DNA of 64,000 nt from Williamsia maris (lineage in GTDB: Bacteria > Actinomycetota > Actinomycetes > Mycobacteriales > Mycobacteriaceae), in contig NZ_JAMTCJ010000003.1 in the NCBI RefSeq assembly GCF_024171815.1, forward strand, positions 992,001 through 1,056,000. The letters run 5' to 3'. Each line of letters opens with the position of its first letter. Positions within the stretch are counted from its first letter, which is position 1. This document shows, one piece after another, positions 26,903 to 35,651 of this stretch. The notes under the pieces are model-generated. The model did no database searches and was not told the origin of the DNA. It saw only the letters and a list, made by a program, of their open reading frames with translations. The translations under genes and the position numbers were made by a program.

Positions 26903-28178
26903 GGAAATCTCCTTCGTGGTTCGAGCTCTGTGGAGCAGAGCTCTGCTCATTCAACACGTGTTCGTAGTGGGCCGCCGTCTTCACCGCGACCGCCGACCAG
27001 CTGAAGCGCGACTCGACGCGAGCGCGACCGCCCGCGCCCAGCCGGGCCCGCAGGTCGGGGTCGTCGAGCACGCGGCCGATGGCGGCGGCGAGGGCATCGG
27101 AGTCCATCGGCGGGACCAGCAGGGCGGCCTCGCCGTCGGGTCCCGCGACCTCGGGGATCGCGCCGGCGGTCGTCGCGACGAGCGCGTTCCCACAGCTCAT
27201 CGCCTCGATGACCGGGAGCGAGAACCCCTCGTACAGCGACGGGACGCACGACACCTCGGCCGACGCGATGAGCTCACCGAGCTCGTCGTCGGACAGGCCG
27301 GAGACGACCTCGACCCGGTCGGCGATGGCGAGTTCGTCGATGAGTTTCGCGCTGGGCCCCTCGGGGTTGAGCTTCGACACCAACACGAGGTGCACGGGCC
27401 GCTCGGCGCTGAGCTTGGCGATGGCCTCGAGCAGGTACGACACCCCCTTGAGCGGCGCGTCGGCACTGGCCACACAGACCACGCGACCCGACACCCGCTC
27501 GGCGGGCGGCCGGAACACCTCGGTGTCGACGCCGAGGGGGATTGTCTCGATGCGGCCGGCGGGGATGTCGAATGCCTTGCGGATGTCGACCTCGCTGCTG
27601 CGCGAGACGGTCAGGATCTCCGGGATACGTCGGGCGACCTTGCCCTGCATGCGGGAGAAGCCGTGCCAACGGATCGCGGTGAGCTTGCGCCAGCCCTTGG
27701 CCGCCTTCACCGCGAGGGTGCGGTCGCGGGTGATCGGGTGGTGGATCGTCGTGATCACGGGCATGCCGCGCCGCTGGATCGCCAGGAGGCCGTAGCCCAG
27801 GCTCTGGTTGTCGTGGACGACGTCGAAGTCGTCGGCGCGGCCCTTGAGGATCCGGGCCATCCGTAGGCTGAACGTCAGCGGTTCCGGGAAGCCGGCGGTC
27901 CACATCGTCAGCACCTCGAGCACGTCGATCCAGTCCCGGATCTCCCGCGGACGCGGGGTGCGGAACGGGTTCGGCTCGCCGTACAGGTCGAGGCTGGGCA
28001 CCTTCGTCAGACGCACACCGGCGTCGAGCGATTCCTGGTCGAGGTCCGGATAGGGCTGCCCGGAGAACACCTCGACGTCATGGCCCAGCAGCGCGAGTTC
28101 GCGGGCCAGATGGCGCACGTAGACGCCCTGCCCACCGCAGTGGGGTTTGCTCCGGTACGACAACAGCGCGATCCGCAC
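26889..28178 (-). CDS. GT4-family glycosyltransferase
   Basis: The product is 429 aa from GTG. GT-B fold: N-terminal SYRSKPHCGGQGVYVRHLAR, DVVHDNQSLGYGLLAI, then the nucleotide-sugar domain with SADAPLKGVSYLLEAIAKL and the EX7E motif in SLYEGFSLPVIEAMSCG. A retaining transferase using a nucleoside-diphosphate sugar at the cytoplasmic face. Together with the downstream methyltransferase and toroid protein it looks like a small cell-surface glycolipid cluster. Donor and acceptor are unknown. Confidence 0.88.
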   Translation of the reverse strand: MRIALLSYRSKPHCGGQGVYVRHLARELALLGHDVEVFSGQPYPDLDQESLDAGVRLTKVPSLDLYGEPNPFRTPRPREIRDWIDVLEVLTMWTAGFPEPLTFSLRMARILKGRADDFDVVHDNQSLGYGLLAIQRRGMPVITTIHHPITRDRTLAVKAAKGWRKLTAIRWHGFSRMQGKVARRIPEILTVSRSSEVDIRKAFDIPAGRIETIPLGVDTEVFRPPAERVSGRVVCVASADAPLKGVSYLLEAIAKLSAERPVHLVLVSKLNPEGPSAKLIDELAIADRVEVVSGLSDDELGELIASAEVSCVPSLYEGFSLPVIEAMSCGNALVATTAGAIPEVAGPDGEAALLVPPMDSDALAAAIGRVLDDPDLRARLGAGGRARVESRFSWSAVAVKTAAHYEHVLNEQSSAPQSSNHEGDFRADR

Positions 28179-28256
28179 CCGATACCTCTTCTGTGGTTGG
28201 TCGGCTCCGGCCTGGAGACGAATGACGTCGGTGAACTCGCGCTACCGCTGCCGAGC

Positions 28257-29942
28257 TCAGCCGGCTGCGGCGCCCTCGAGTTCGTGGATGCGGACGAGCT
28301 TGACCCGTCGCCGACCGGCTTCCTTGCCCGCGGACTTCTCGGTCGCGTCGATGCTCTTCCAGCCCGACGCGTCGATCCGGTTGGCCCCACGTCCGGCGAT
28401 CAGGTCGGCGACCTTCTCCCGCGACGACGCCGGCTCGGCCAGGCTCCCGGCGATGAAGTCGGCGAGCACCGCATGCGCGGTCTCCTGACCGTCGAGTCGG
28501 TTCATACCGATACCGCCGGTGGCGCCACGCTTGATCCAACCGGTCACGTACACACCCGAGATGGTGTCCCCGTCCGGCGCGGTCAGCACGCGACCGTCGG
28601 CGTTGGGCACGACGCCGTGGCTCTCGTCGAACGGCAGGTCGGTCACCGGCACACCGCGGTAGCCGATGGCGCGCATGACGATCGAGGTCTCGATGTCGAA
28701 GGTCTCCTCGGTGGGCGCGACGGCCACGCGCTCGCCGTCGACCAGTTCGTTGCGGACACAGGTCAGCTTCGACACCGCCCCGGCCTCACCCTCGGACCCG
28801 TCGGCACTGAGCTCCAGCGGCGACACCAGGAAACGGAACACCACACGCTTCGGGGCACCGGTCTCGCCACGCTCGGCGAACTCACGGGCGATGCGGACCT
28901 TCGTCGCGATCGTCGAGTCCAGCGAACCGTCGCCCAGACCCTCCTCGCTCGCCGCGTCGAGGGTGAGTTCCGCGTCGTCGATGATGACGTCGACGTCGGG
29001 CAGGTCGCCCATCGCGAGGAACTCGGCGTTGGTGTACGCCGCCTGCGCGATGCCGCGACGACCCAGCAGGACGACCTCGGTGACCTGGCTCGACCGCAGA
29101 CGCTCGATCGCGTGATCGGCGATGTCGGTGCGGGCGAGGGTGTCGGGATCGCTGAGCAGGATCCGCGCACAGTCGAGGGCCACGTTGCCGTTGCCGACGA
29201 TCACCGCGCGCTCCGACGACAGGTCGAAGTCGAGGTCGGCGTAATCGGGATGGCCGTTGTACCAGGCGACGAACTCGGTCGCCGGGATCGAGCCGGGCAG
29301 GTCCTCACCCGGGATGCCCAGGCGCTTGTCGGTCGAGGCGCCCACGGCGTACACGACGGCCGAGTAATGCTCCAGCAGCTCGTCGTGGGTGACGTGGGTA
29401 CCGACCTCGACGTTGAGGAAGTACTCGAAGGTCTTCTTGTTGGCCGTGGCCGCGAACTGCTTCTCCACCCCCTTGGTGGACGGATGGTCCGGCGCGACGC
29501 CCGCGCGCACCAATCCGTACGGGGTGGGCAGGCGGTCGAACATGTCGACACGGACCGCAGAGTGACGCACGAGTTCCTCGGCGGCGTAGAACGCGGCCGG
29601 TCCGGCGCCGACGATCGCGACGTGCAGCGTCTTGCCCTGCGGCAACGGCGGCTGCTTGCGCGGCGGCACCAGACCGCCGGAGACGTCGTGGTCGTTGTAG
29701 TAGTCGGCGTTGATCTGGAGGTACCGCTCACCCTTGTCGTCGAGCTGGTCGTCGGGGAAGATCGCCTCGACCGGGCACTCGTCGATGCAGGCACCGCAGT
29801 CGATGCAGGTGTCGGGATCGATGTAGAGCATCTCCGCGGTGCGGAACTCGGGCTCGTCGGGCGTGGGGTGAATACAGTTCACCGGGCAGACGCTGATGCA
29901 ACTCGCGTCGTTACAGCACGGCTGGGTGATCACGTGCGCCAT
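28257..29942 (-). CDS. fprB: FprB-type ferredoxin-fused ferredoxin-NADP+ reductase
   Basis: The product is 561 aa from ATG, with GAGGT about 10 nt upstream; a longer ORF adds 12 unlikely residues. Residues 1-70 are a 7Fe-type ferredoxin with cysteines in PCCNDASCISVCPVNC and CIDCGACIDECPV. Then an adrenodoxin-reductase-like part: FAD motif IVGAGPAAFYAAEELVRHS, YGLVRAGVAPDHPSTKGV, NADP motif VIVGNGNVALDCARILL, and GWIKRGATGGIGMNR. It carries electrons from NADPH to ferredoxin and P450s. The promoter region holds a KstR-like box. A C-terminal basic tail contains RRRVKLVRIHELEG. Confidence 0.93.
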   Translation of the reverse strand: MAHVITQPCCNDASCISVCPVNCIHPTPDEPEFRTAEMLYIDPDTCIDCGACIDECPVEAIFPDDQLDDKGERYLQINADYYNDHDVSGGLVPPRKQPPLPQGKTLHVAIVGAGPAAFYAAEELVRHSAVRVDMFDRLPTPYGLVRAGVAPDHPSTKGVEKQFAATANKKTFEYFLNVEVGTHVTHDELLEHYSAVVYAVGASTDKRLGIPGEDLPGSIPATEFVAWYNGHPDYADLDFDLSSERAVIVGNGNVALDCARILLSDPDTLARTDIADHAIERLRSSQVTEVVLLGRRGIAQAAYTNAEFLAMGDLPDVDVIIDDAELTLDAASEEGLGDGSLDSTIATKVRIAREFAERGETGAPKRVVFRFLVSPLELSADGSEGEAGAVSKLTCVRNELVDGERVAVAPTEETFDIETSIVMRAIGYRGVPVTDLPFDESHGVVPNADGRVLTAPDGDTISGVYVTGWIKRGATGGIGMNRLDGQETAHAVLADFIAGSLAEPASSREKVADLIAGRGANRIDASGWKSIDATEKSAGKEAGRRRVKLVRIHELEGAAAG

Positions 29943-29981
29943 AAGGCAGTTACCTCGGAGGACTCGAACGATCCACAACGG

Positions 29982-29995
29982 TGGAACGTGTTCTA
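29982..29995. promoter_or_regulatory. KstR-like operator between fprB and the thioesterase gene
   Basis: The 14-mer TGGAACGTGTTCTA fits exactly the published KstR consensus TNNAACNNGTTNNA. It lies 40-53 nt upstream of the fprB start. Regulation by a KstR homologue is inferred. Confidence 0.5.
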
Positions 29996-30068
29996 GTTAT
30001 GTACGTTTTCTTCACTCTAACCACGCCCGGGAAAAGTTCCCAAGTCCCGTGAGCGTCATGGTGAAGCC

Positions 30069-30074
30069 TATGCT
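30069..30074 (+). promoter_or_regulatory. -10 hexamer TATGCT for the thioesterase gene
   Basis: It lies 21 nt before the TTG start; AAAGGA follows at a suitable distance for ribosome binding. Confidence 0.4.
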
Positions 30075-30095
30075 GCCGGGGTCGAAAGGATTCAC

Positions 30096-30893
30096 TTGCC
30101 CGAGGACCCCTACCCGTTCGATCCCCCGATGCAACCGCGGCTGTCGAAGGCGCAGTTCTTCGAGACGAACTATCGGGTGCGCACCGACGACGTCGACCAG
30201 GAGATGCGGGTGCGTCTCGACGGAACCGCCCGGTATCTGCAGGACATCGCCAACGACAACATCGAGGCAACCGATTTCCACGACTCCGATCCGTTCTGGA
30301 TCGTCCGTCGCACGGTCATCGACGTCATCGAACCGATCAGCTGGCCTGCGACGGTGACGTTGCAGCGGTGGTGCGGGGCGCTGTCGACGCGGTGGACGAA
30401 CATGCGGGTCCGGGTGACGGCCGAGCACGAGACGAACCGGTTCAACCCGCAGATGCGGCCGCCGGGTCTGATCGAGACCGAGGCCTTCTGGATCAACGTC
30501 AACGACAAGGGCATGCCGTCGCGCATCACCGACGAGGCCTTCGGGATGCTCGCGGCGATGACCGACGAGCACCGGCTGCGGTGGAAGACGATGAACCCCG
30601 AACCGGCGCCGGAGCCCGGCGAGACCGATCGGGTGCACGTGCTGCGCAGCACCGACTTCGACCCGTTCAAGCACCTGAACAACGCCGCGTACTGGGAGGC
30701 GGTCGAGGACGAGCTCCTCGCCCACACCGATCTGACGGCGCGTCCGCACCGGGCGATCATCGAGTACCTGCGGCCGATCACGCCGGGTGCGCAGATGACC
30801 ATCCGTCGTCGCCGCGACGGCGACCGGTTGTCGATGTGGATGATCGTCGACGATCAGACCGCCGCGACGATCAGCGTGACCGCGACCGCATGA
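30096..30893 (+). CDS. Acyl-ACP thioesterase-like protein, double hotdog
   Basis: The product is 265 aa from TTG with AAAGGA upstream; no closer ATG precedes the domain. Two hotdog units: the first around residues 25-125 with RVRLDGTARYLQDIANDNIE and WIVRRTVIDVIEPISWP, the second from about 175 with RSTDFDPFKHLNNAAYWEAV, the Asn/His motif of FatA-type thioesterases. It releases fatty acid from acyl-ACP or acyl-CoA. Resembles M. tuberculosis Rv2001 in memory. Divergent from fprB. Confidence 0.85.
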   Translation: MPEDPYPFDPPMQPRLSKAQFFETNYRVRTDDVDQEMRVRLDGTARYLQDIANDNIEATDFHDSDPFWIVRRTVIDVIEPISWPATVTLQRWCGALSTRWTNMRVRVTAEHETNRFNPQMRPPGLIETEAFWINVNDKGMPSRITDEAFGMLAAMTDEHRLRWKTMNPEPAPEPGETDRVHVLRSTDFDPFKHLNNAAYWEAVEDELLAHTDLTARPHRAIIEYLRPITPGAQMTIRRRRDGDRLSMWMIVDDQTAATISVTATA

Positions 30894-30896
30894 GGA

Positions 30897-31457
30897 CTAC
30901 TGCCCGCCGCCGAGGACCAGTTCCATGAGCTTGGTCGGCGCCGCGCACGGGTCGCCGGACGCGCCGGTGGCCCGGGGTTCGACCCACCAGGTGTAGACGC
31001 CCCGTGCGGGTGAGTTCGCGGTGACGCCGCAGGCCGCGGGTCGCCGCGGATCGCGTTGGGTGAACGCCGCGGTGCTCGAGATGCGGACGTTCTCGGTGGT
31101 GTAGCCGAGCTTGCGCGCGACGTCTTTTTCCGCACGTTGGTTCCCGGACTCGAACCAGTTGAACGTCACGCCCGTGGTCACGGCGCCGGAGACCACCCAC
31201 CGGCAGATCGCGCCGTTGAAGCTGGACTGCGCGGCCTCGCCCCCGACCGCCTTGGCGATCTGGTCGGTGGTCAGCAGGGTGCACTCGAGGAGCAGCTTGT
31301 CGAACTGATCGGTGTCGACGTTGCCGTCGGTCGATCCGGACTGTGCACCGCCGCCGAGCGGGACGGCCTCACCGTCGACCGACCGGCTGCAACTGCTGAG
31401 CACCAACGCGAGCACCGCCACGAGGACGGCCAGCGCGACCGGGACGCGGCGGCTCAT
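30897..31457 (-). CDS. DUF3558 lipoprotein
   Basis: The product is 186 aa. Lipoprotein signal: hydrophobic VALAVLVAVLALVLSSC with lipobox LSSC, so Cys about 23 would be lipidated and the protein anchored outside the membrane. Mature domain of DUF3558: LLLECTLLTTDQIAKAVGG, CRWVVSG, FNWFESGNQRAEKD, with paired cysteines. Function unknown; the family is confined to mycolata and streptomycetes. Overlaps the upstream paralogue by ATGA. Confidence 0.87.
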   Translation of the reverse strand: MSRRVPVALAVLVAVLALVLSSCSRSVDGEAVPLGGGAQSGSTDGNVDTDQFDKLLLECTLLTTDQIAKAVGGEAAQSSFNGAICRWVVSGAVTTGVTFNWFESGNQRAEKDVARKLGYTTENVRISSTAAFTQRDPRRPAACGVTANSPARGVYTWWVEPRATGASGDPCAAPTKLMELVLGGGQ

Positions 31458-32038
31458 TTCGCCCGCTCGACCGTAGTGGTGGACAGCTTCTTCGCGGCGT
31501 CGCACACCTGCTCGGTGCTGCGGTCGGCCTCGCCGGACGCGGTGACGCCGTAGCTCACCGACCACTCGAAGAAGTCGGCCCCGAAGGCGATGCCGATCTC
31601 GCAGATCCCCGGCGAGGAGGCGATGAATCCCGTGTGGCCGTCGATGGTGAGGTCGGTGGTCGATTCCCGTGACAGCTGCTCGGTGGCCCGCTCGCGTCCG
31701 ATCGGGCTCCCCCGATACCAGTTGAAGGAGAACTGCGGTCCGAGCTGGTCGGCGCTGGTGACCCACTCGCAGCCCGACGAGTTGTTGGTGACGTTCGTCA
31801 GTCCCTGGGTGTCGACGATCTGGGAGACCTCGGCGGTGCTGACGCCGCCGCACTCACCGAAGAACGGTCCCGACCCGGCCGCCGCGCCGGTCGTCGGGGT
31901 ACCGGACCCGCTGTCGTCGTCGCCGGAGTCGGAGCAGCCGGCGAGCAGGAGGGCGAGGACGGCGAGCAGCGCGATGACACCCGCCGCGGCGCGCGGCGTC
32001 GGAGTCGGTGCGTGTCTGCCGGGTGCGAGTCCGTCCAC
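31454..32038 (-). CDS. DUF3558 lipoprotein (paralogue of the next gene)
   Basis: The product is 194 aa from GTG 32038. Longer frames exist but reach into the S4-protein gene. After a proline-rich N-terminus comes GVIALLAVLALLLAGC with lipobox LAGC. The domain repeats the neighbour's pattern: FFGECGGVSTAEVSQIVDT, CEWVTSADQL, FNWYRGSPIGRERAT, and a C-terminal VCDAAKKLSTTTV. The pair are secreted, membrane-anchored proteins of unknown role, probably from one duplication. Confidence 0.85.
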   Translation of the reverse strand: MDGLAPGRHAPTPTPRAAAGVIALLAVLALLLAGCSDSGDDDSGSGTPTTGAAAGSGPFFGECGGVSTAEVSQIVDTQGLTNVTNNSSGCEWVTSADQLGPQFSFNWYRGSPIGRERATEQLSRESTTDLTIDGHTGFIASSPGICEIGIAFGADFFEWSVSYGVTASGEADRSTEQVCDAAKKLSTTTVERAK

Positions 32039-32066
32039 AGGCGCAAGTGTAGGGCGCGGTGACGGG

Positions 32067-32459
32067 TCAGAGGTCCCGTCCGTCGGACATGTCGCGTCCG
32101 TGCAGGCGGTCGGTCTCCCGCCGTTCACGTTTGGTGGGCCGACCCGCGCCGCGGTCGCGGACCGGGATCGATGCGATGACCTCCCTCGGAGGCGGCGGCG
32201 GACTGCGGTCGATCATGGCCTCGGCGGCGACGGGCGGTCCGACCCGTTTCGACAGCACCCGCGCGACCTCGACGATCCGCTCGCGACCGGCGACGCGCAG
32301 ACGCACCTCGTCGCCGATGGCCACGTGCTGCGCGGGTTTCGCCGGGGTCCCGTTGACACGGACGTGCCCGGCCCGGCAGGCCGAGGCGGCCGCCGATCGG
32401 GTCTTGGTCAGGCGCACCGCCCAGATCCAGCTGTCGACTCGGGTGCTGGGTTCGGACAT
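32067..32459 (-). CDS. S4-domain RNA-binding protein (Hsp15-like)
   Basis: The product is 130 aa. S4 domain at residues 7-65: RVDSWIWAVRLTKTRSAAAS, ACRAGHVRVNGTPAKPAQ, IGDEVRLRVAGRERIVEV. Basic C-terminal tail with GRPTKRERRETDRLHGRDM. Hsp15 (HslR) recycles stalled 50S subunits with peptidyl-tRNA. A TATTCT hexamer is 6 nt before the ATG. Confidence 0.88.
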   Translation of the reverse strand: MSEPSTRVDSWIWAVRLTKTRSAAASACRAGHVRVNGTPAKPAQHVAIGDEVRLRVAGRERIVEVARVLSKRVGPPVAAEAMIDRSPPPPPREVIASIPVRDRGAGRPTKRERRETDRLHGRDMSDGRDL

Positions 32460-32465
32460 CCGACC

Positions 32466-32471
32466 AGAATA
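32466..32471 (-). promoter_or_regulatory. -10 hexamer TATTCT, leaderless
   Basis: Six bases before ATG 32459 of the S4-domain protein. Confidence 0.65.
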
Positions 32472-32535
32472 GTTCGCCGGTCGAGATCGTCGATCGCTCG
32501 CGGATCGGGGCGGGGTGGGCTACCGTCGAGCCACC

Positions 32536-32557
32536 AAGTGGGTCATCTGACCCACTT
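32536..32557. promoter_or_regulatory. 22-bp palindromic operator of the TetR/MFS operon
   Basis: Perfect 10-bp arms AAGTGGGTCA and TGACCCACTT around a 2-nt spacer, directly downstream of a TACCGT hexamer (32521-32526) and upstream of a tetR gene. A repressor here would block transcription start. Confidence 0.7.
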
Positions 32558-32578
32558 CGATTCGCGAGGAGTCCGACC

Positions 32579-33196
32579 ATCACGCGCATACCCGTCGACG
32601 AACGTCGCAGCCGCCTCGTGGCCGCTGCGTTCGGAGTCGTCGCGCAGAGCGGTGTCGAGGCGGCCACGACCCGGCGGATCTGCGCGGCGGCGGGCGTCTC
32701 GTTGGCGAGCTTCCACTACGTCTTCGAGTCACGGGACGCCCTGCTCGAGGCATTGGTGGTCGCCGGTCTCTCGAGCGAGGACTCCGCGGTGCACGCGGTG
32801 TTGCGCACTCCGACGACGGACGGTGCGGACCCGGGCGACGTCGAGGACGTGCTGCGCGGCGGCCTGCTCGGGTACCTCGACAGCGTGGTGGCCGACCCCG
32901 CGCGCGAACAGGCACTGCTGGCGCTCGCGCACTACGCGCGGCGCACACCGGGGCTCGACTCTTTCGCGGCGCAGATGTACATGCGTTACTACGATCTCGC
33001 CGCACAGGCGCTCGGTGCGGCGGCGGAGGTGACGGGCGTCCGGTGGCGGACTCCGCCGCGGACCCTGGCCCCACTCGTGGTGGCGTCGACCGATGGACTG
33101 ACCCTGGCCTACCTCACCACCGGCGACCTCGACGTCGCGCGTCAGATCGTCGAGGCCTGCGTCGCGATGCTGCTCACCCACATCGAGGCGCCGTGA
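32579..33196 (+). CDS. TetR-family regulator, apparent ATC start codon
   Basis: About 205 aa if translation starts at ATC 32579, which has GAGGAG 7 nt upstream. The frame then begins with TRIPVDERRSRLVAAAFGVV after the initiator, the normal N-terminus of this TetR group. The first conventional start is GTG 32618, which would cut helix 1 in half. HTH: GVEAATTRRICAAAGVSLAS and FHYVFESRDALLE. It heads an operon with MFS transporter, racemase-fold enzyme and lactone oxidase through GTGA/ATGA overlaps, and likely binds the palindrome at 32536-32557. Confidence 0.8.
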   Translation: MTRIPVDERRSRLVAAAFGVVAQSGVEAATTRRICAAAGVSLASFHYVFESRDALLEALVVAGLSSEDSAVHAVLRTPTTDGADPGDVEDVLRGGLLGYLDSVVADPAREQALLALAHYARRTPGLDSFAAQMYMRYYDLAAQALGAAAEVTGVRWRTPPRTLAPLVVASTDGLTLAYLTTGDLDVARQIVEACVAMLLTHIEAP

Positions 33197-34452
33197 CCGC
33201 GGCACCGGCGGTCGCGGCGCGGGTCAGCACCCGCTGGATCGCCCTGTTCGCCCTCGCCTGGCTGGGCATCTGGATGGCGCAGCTGACGCCGTTCCAGCTG
33301 AGTCTGCCGAGTCAGATCAACGACCGACTCGGCATCGGCGAGACCGTCAGTGACACCAACTGGCGACACAGCGTGACGACATTCGGTGTGGTGTCGGGCA
33401 TCTCGGCCGTCTTCGCGCTCATCGCGTTCCCGCTCACCGGGTCGCTGTCGGACCGGACGACCGGGCGCTTCGGCCGGCGTCGGCCCTGGATCCTCGGCGG
33501 CGTCGTGCTGTTCGCCGTCGCCCTGGTCGTGCTGGGCACCCGGTCCGGGCTCGTCGGCATCACGATCTGGTGGTGCGTGGCGATCACCGGTTTCAGCGCC
33601 GCGTCGGCCGCGCTCACCGCGATGATCGGCGACCGGGTGCCGGTGGCGCAGCGCGGCGTGGTGTCGAGCTGGGTGTCGGCACCGCAGGCCATCGGGGTGA
33701 TCCTGGGCATCGGCCTGATCGCCGCCCTCGGATTGTCCACCGGCTCCGGCTATCTCGTGGTCGCAGGGCTGCTCGTCGTCTGCGTCGTGCCGTTCGTGGT
33801 GACCGTCGACGACCCACCGCACACCTCCCGTGTCCACGGGCGGCTGACCGTCGCCGCGGTGATCGGCGAGCTCTGGATCTCGCCGCGGGCACACCCCGAC
33901 TTCGGGTGGACGCTGGGTGGTCGGGTACTGGTGAACCTGGGCAACGCACTGGGCACCTCGCTGCTCCTCTACTACCTGCAGTTCGGGCTGCGCGTACCGG
34001 ACGCGGATGCAGATCTGTTGCTGCTCACCGGGATCTACATGGTCTTCGTGATCACCGCGGCGATCGGATCGGGGCTGGCCAGCGACCGTCTCGGTCGGCG
34101 TAAACCGTTCGTGCTCGCCGCTGGCGCGCTGCAGGGCGTGGCCGCACTCGTCATCGCGGTGGCCGCGTCGGTGCCCACCACCATGGTCGCGGCCGCGCTG
34201 CTCGGCGCCGGCTTCGGCAGCTTCCTCGGGGTCGACCAGGCCCTCGCGACCCAGGTACTCCCCGACCCGGAACACACCGGAAAGGATCTCGGCATCATGA
34301 ACATCGCCATGGCCGTCCCGCAGGCTCTCGGACCCCTGCTCGGCGCGGCGACCGTCGCCGTCTCCGGCGGCTTCACCGCCCTGTTCACCGTCTCCGCGGT
34401 CCTCGGCATCGCCGGCGGCCTGTCGGTGCTGCGCGTCCGGTCGGTCCGATGA
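33193..34452 (+). CDS. MFS transporter
   Basis: The product is 419 aa from the GTG overlapping the tetR stop. About twelve hydrophobic helices. The loop between helices 2 and 3 carries SDRTTGRFGRRRPWI, the MFS motif A, and a second copy LASDRLGRRKPFVL lies after helix 8. N-terminal SLPSQINDRLG resembles sugar/glycoside-type MFS carriers. It acts in the cytoplasmic membrane; direction and substrate are unknown, but co-transcription with an aldonolactone oxidase suggests a sugar derivative or an amino compound. Confidence 0.87.
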   Translation: MTAAPAVAARVSTRWIALFALAWLGIWMAQLTPFQLSLPSQINDRLGIGETVSDTNWRHSVTTFGVVSGISAVFALIAFPLTGSLSDRTTGRFGRRRPWILGGVVLFAVALVVLGTRSGLVGITIWWCVAITGFSAASAALTAMIGDRVPVAQRGVVSSWVSAPQAIGVILGIGLIAALGLSTGSGYLVVAGLLVVCVVPFVVTVDDPPHTSRVHGRLTVAAVIGELWISPRAHPDFGWTLGGRVLVNLGNALGTSLLLYYLQFGLRVPDADADLLLLTGIYMVFVITAAIGSGLASDRLGRRKPFVLAAGALQGVAALVIAVAASVPTTMVAAALLGAGFGSFLGVDQALATQVLPDPEHTGKDLGIMNIAMAVPQALGPLLGAATVAVSGGFTALFTVSAVLGIAGGLSVLRVRSVR

Positions 34453-35651
34453 GCTGGGCGTCGATCGACCGCGCGACCGCCGACCTCGACGGTCCGGTCG
34501 TCGTCCTGGACCGGACCGCGTTGGAGGCCAACATCGCGGACCTGCGTCGCCGTGCCGCCGGGGTCCCGATCAGGGTGGCGTCGAAGTCGATCCGGGTGCG
34601 CTCGGTCATCGACGACATCCTGGGGCGTACGGGATTCGCGGGGGTGTTGGCCTACGACATCGACGAGGCGATCTGGCTCGCGACCGCGTCGGGGATCACC
34701 GACGTCCTGATGGGCTACCCCACCGCGCGGCGCGCCTCGATCGCTGCGCTGGCGGCCGACGAGGTCGCAGCCGCACGCGTGACCCTGCTGGTCGATTCCG
34801 TCGACCACCTCGACCTGATCGACGCGGCCGCCCCACCGGGCCGACGCAACCCGGTCCGCGTCGCCATCGACCTCGACGCGTCGTTGCGCGCTCCCGGGCT
34901 CGGCCACATCGGTGTCCTGCGCTCGCCCGTGCACACGGTCTCCGAGGCGACCACGCTGGCCCGGGCGATCGTTGACCGACCGGGCGTGGATCTCGTGGGC
35001 GTGATGTCGTACGAGGCGCAGGTGGCCGGGGTCGGCGACGCGATCAGTGGCGGCTTGCGCAGCGGAGCACCGATGCGCAACAGGATGATCCGGACGATGC
35101 AGTCCGCATCGATGACGGAACTGCGCCGACGCCGTGGTGCCGCGGTCGCCGCGATCCGACAGATCGCCGACCTCGAGTTCGTCAACGGCGGCGGCACCGG
35201 CTCACTCGAGGCCACGGCCGCAGATCATTCGGTCACAGACATCGCCGCGGGCAGTGGGTTCTTCGGTGGGCACCTGTTCGACAACTACTCGCGCTTCCAA
35301 CCGTCCCCCGCGCTGGCGTTCGGCCTGCAGGTGGTGCGCCGACCGACCCCCGGGGTCGTGACCTGCCACGGCGGCGGATGGATCGCGTCCGGGCCGCCGG
35401 CATCGGACCGGCTCCCGCGACCGGTGTGGCCCGAGGGGCTGGCCTACGAGCCCCGCGAGGCGGCCGGGGAGGTACAGACGCCGCTGCGCGGTTCGGCAGC
35501 AGATCGCCTCTCCATCGGGGACCGGGTCTGGTTCCGGCACACCAAGTCCGGTGAGACCAGTGAGCACACAGCCGAGATCGTCATCGTCGACGACGGCACC
35601 GTCGTCGACTCCGTACCGACCTACCGAGGTGAGGGACAGTGTTTTCTGTGA
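34449..35651 (+). CDS. Alanine-racemase-fold (type III PLP) enzyme, D-threonine aldolase/amino acid deaminase-like
   Basis: The product is 400 aa, ATGA overlap with the transporter. N-terminal PLP barrel: PVVVLDRTALEANIADLRRR and PLP-Lys in IRVASKSIRVRSV, then VMSYEAQVAG, LEFVNGGGTGSLEATA. The C-terminal domain (from about residue 270) has RPTPGVVTCHGGGWIASGPP and IGDRVWFRHTKSGE, as in D-threonine aldolase and D-serine deaminase-like proteins. The conserved His-x-Cys metal site is not evident. Substrate unknown. Confidence 0.8.
   Translation: MSWASIDRATADLDGPVVVLDRTALEANIADLRRRAAGVPIRVASKSIRVRSVIDDILGRTGFAGVLAYDIDEAIWLATASGITDVLMGYPTARRASIAALAADEVAAARVTLLVDSVDHLDLIDAAAPPGRRNPVRVAIDLDASLRAPGLGHIGVLRSPVHTVSEATTLARAIVDRPGVDLVGVMSYEAQVAGVGDAISGGLRSGAPMRNRMIRTMQSASMTELRRRRGAAVAAIRQIADLEFVNGGGTGSLEATAADHSVTDIAAGSGFFGGHLFDNYSRFQPSPALAFGLQVVRRPTPGVVTCHGGGWIASGPPASDRLPRPVWPEGLAYEPREAAGEVQTPLRGSAADRLSIGDRVWFRHTKSGETSEHTAEIVIVDDGTVVDSVPTYRGEGQCFL

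Noticed and set aside
29982-29995. LexA (SOS) box
   Set aside because: The actinobacterial SOS box needs GAAC-N4-GTTC; here the two halves are 2 nt apart, which suits KstR better.
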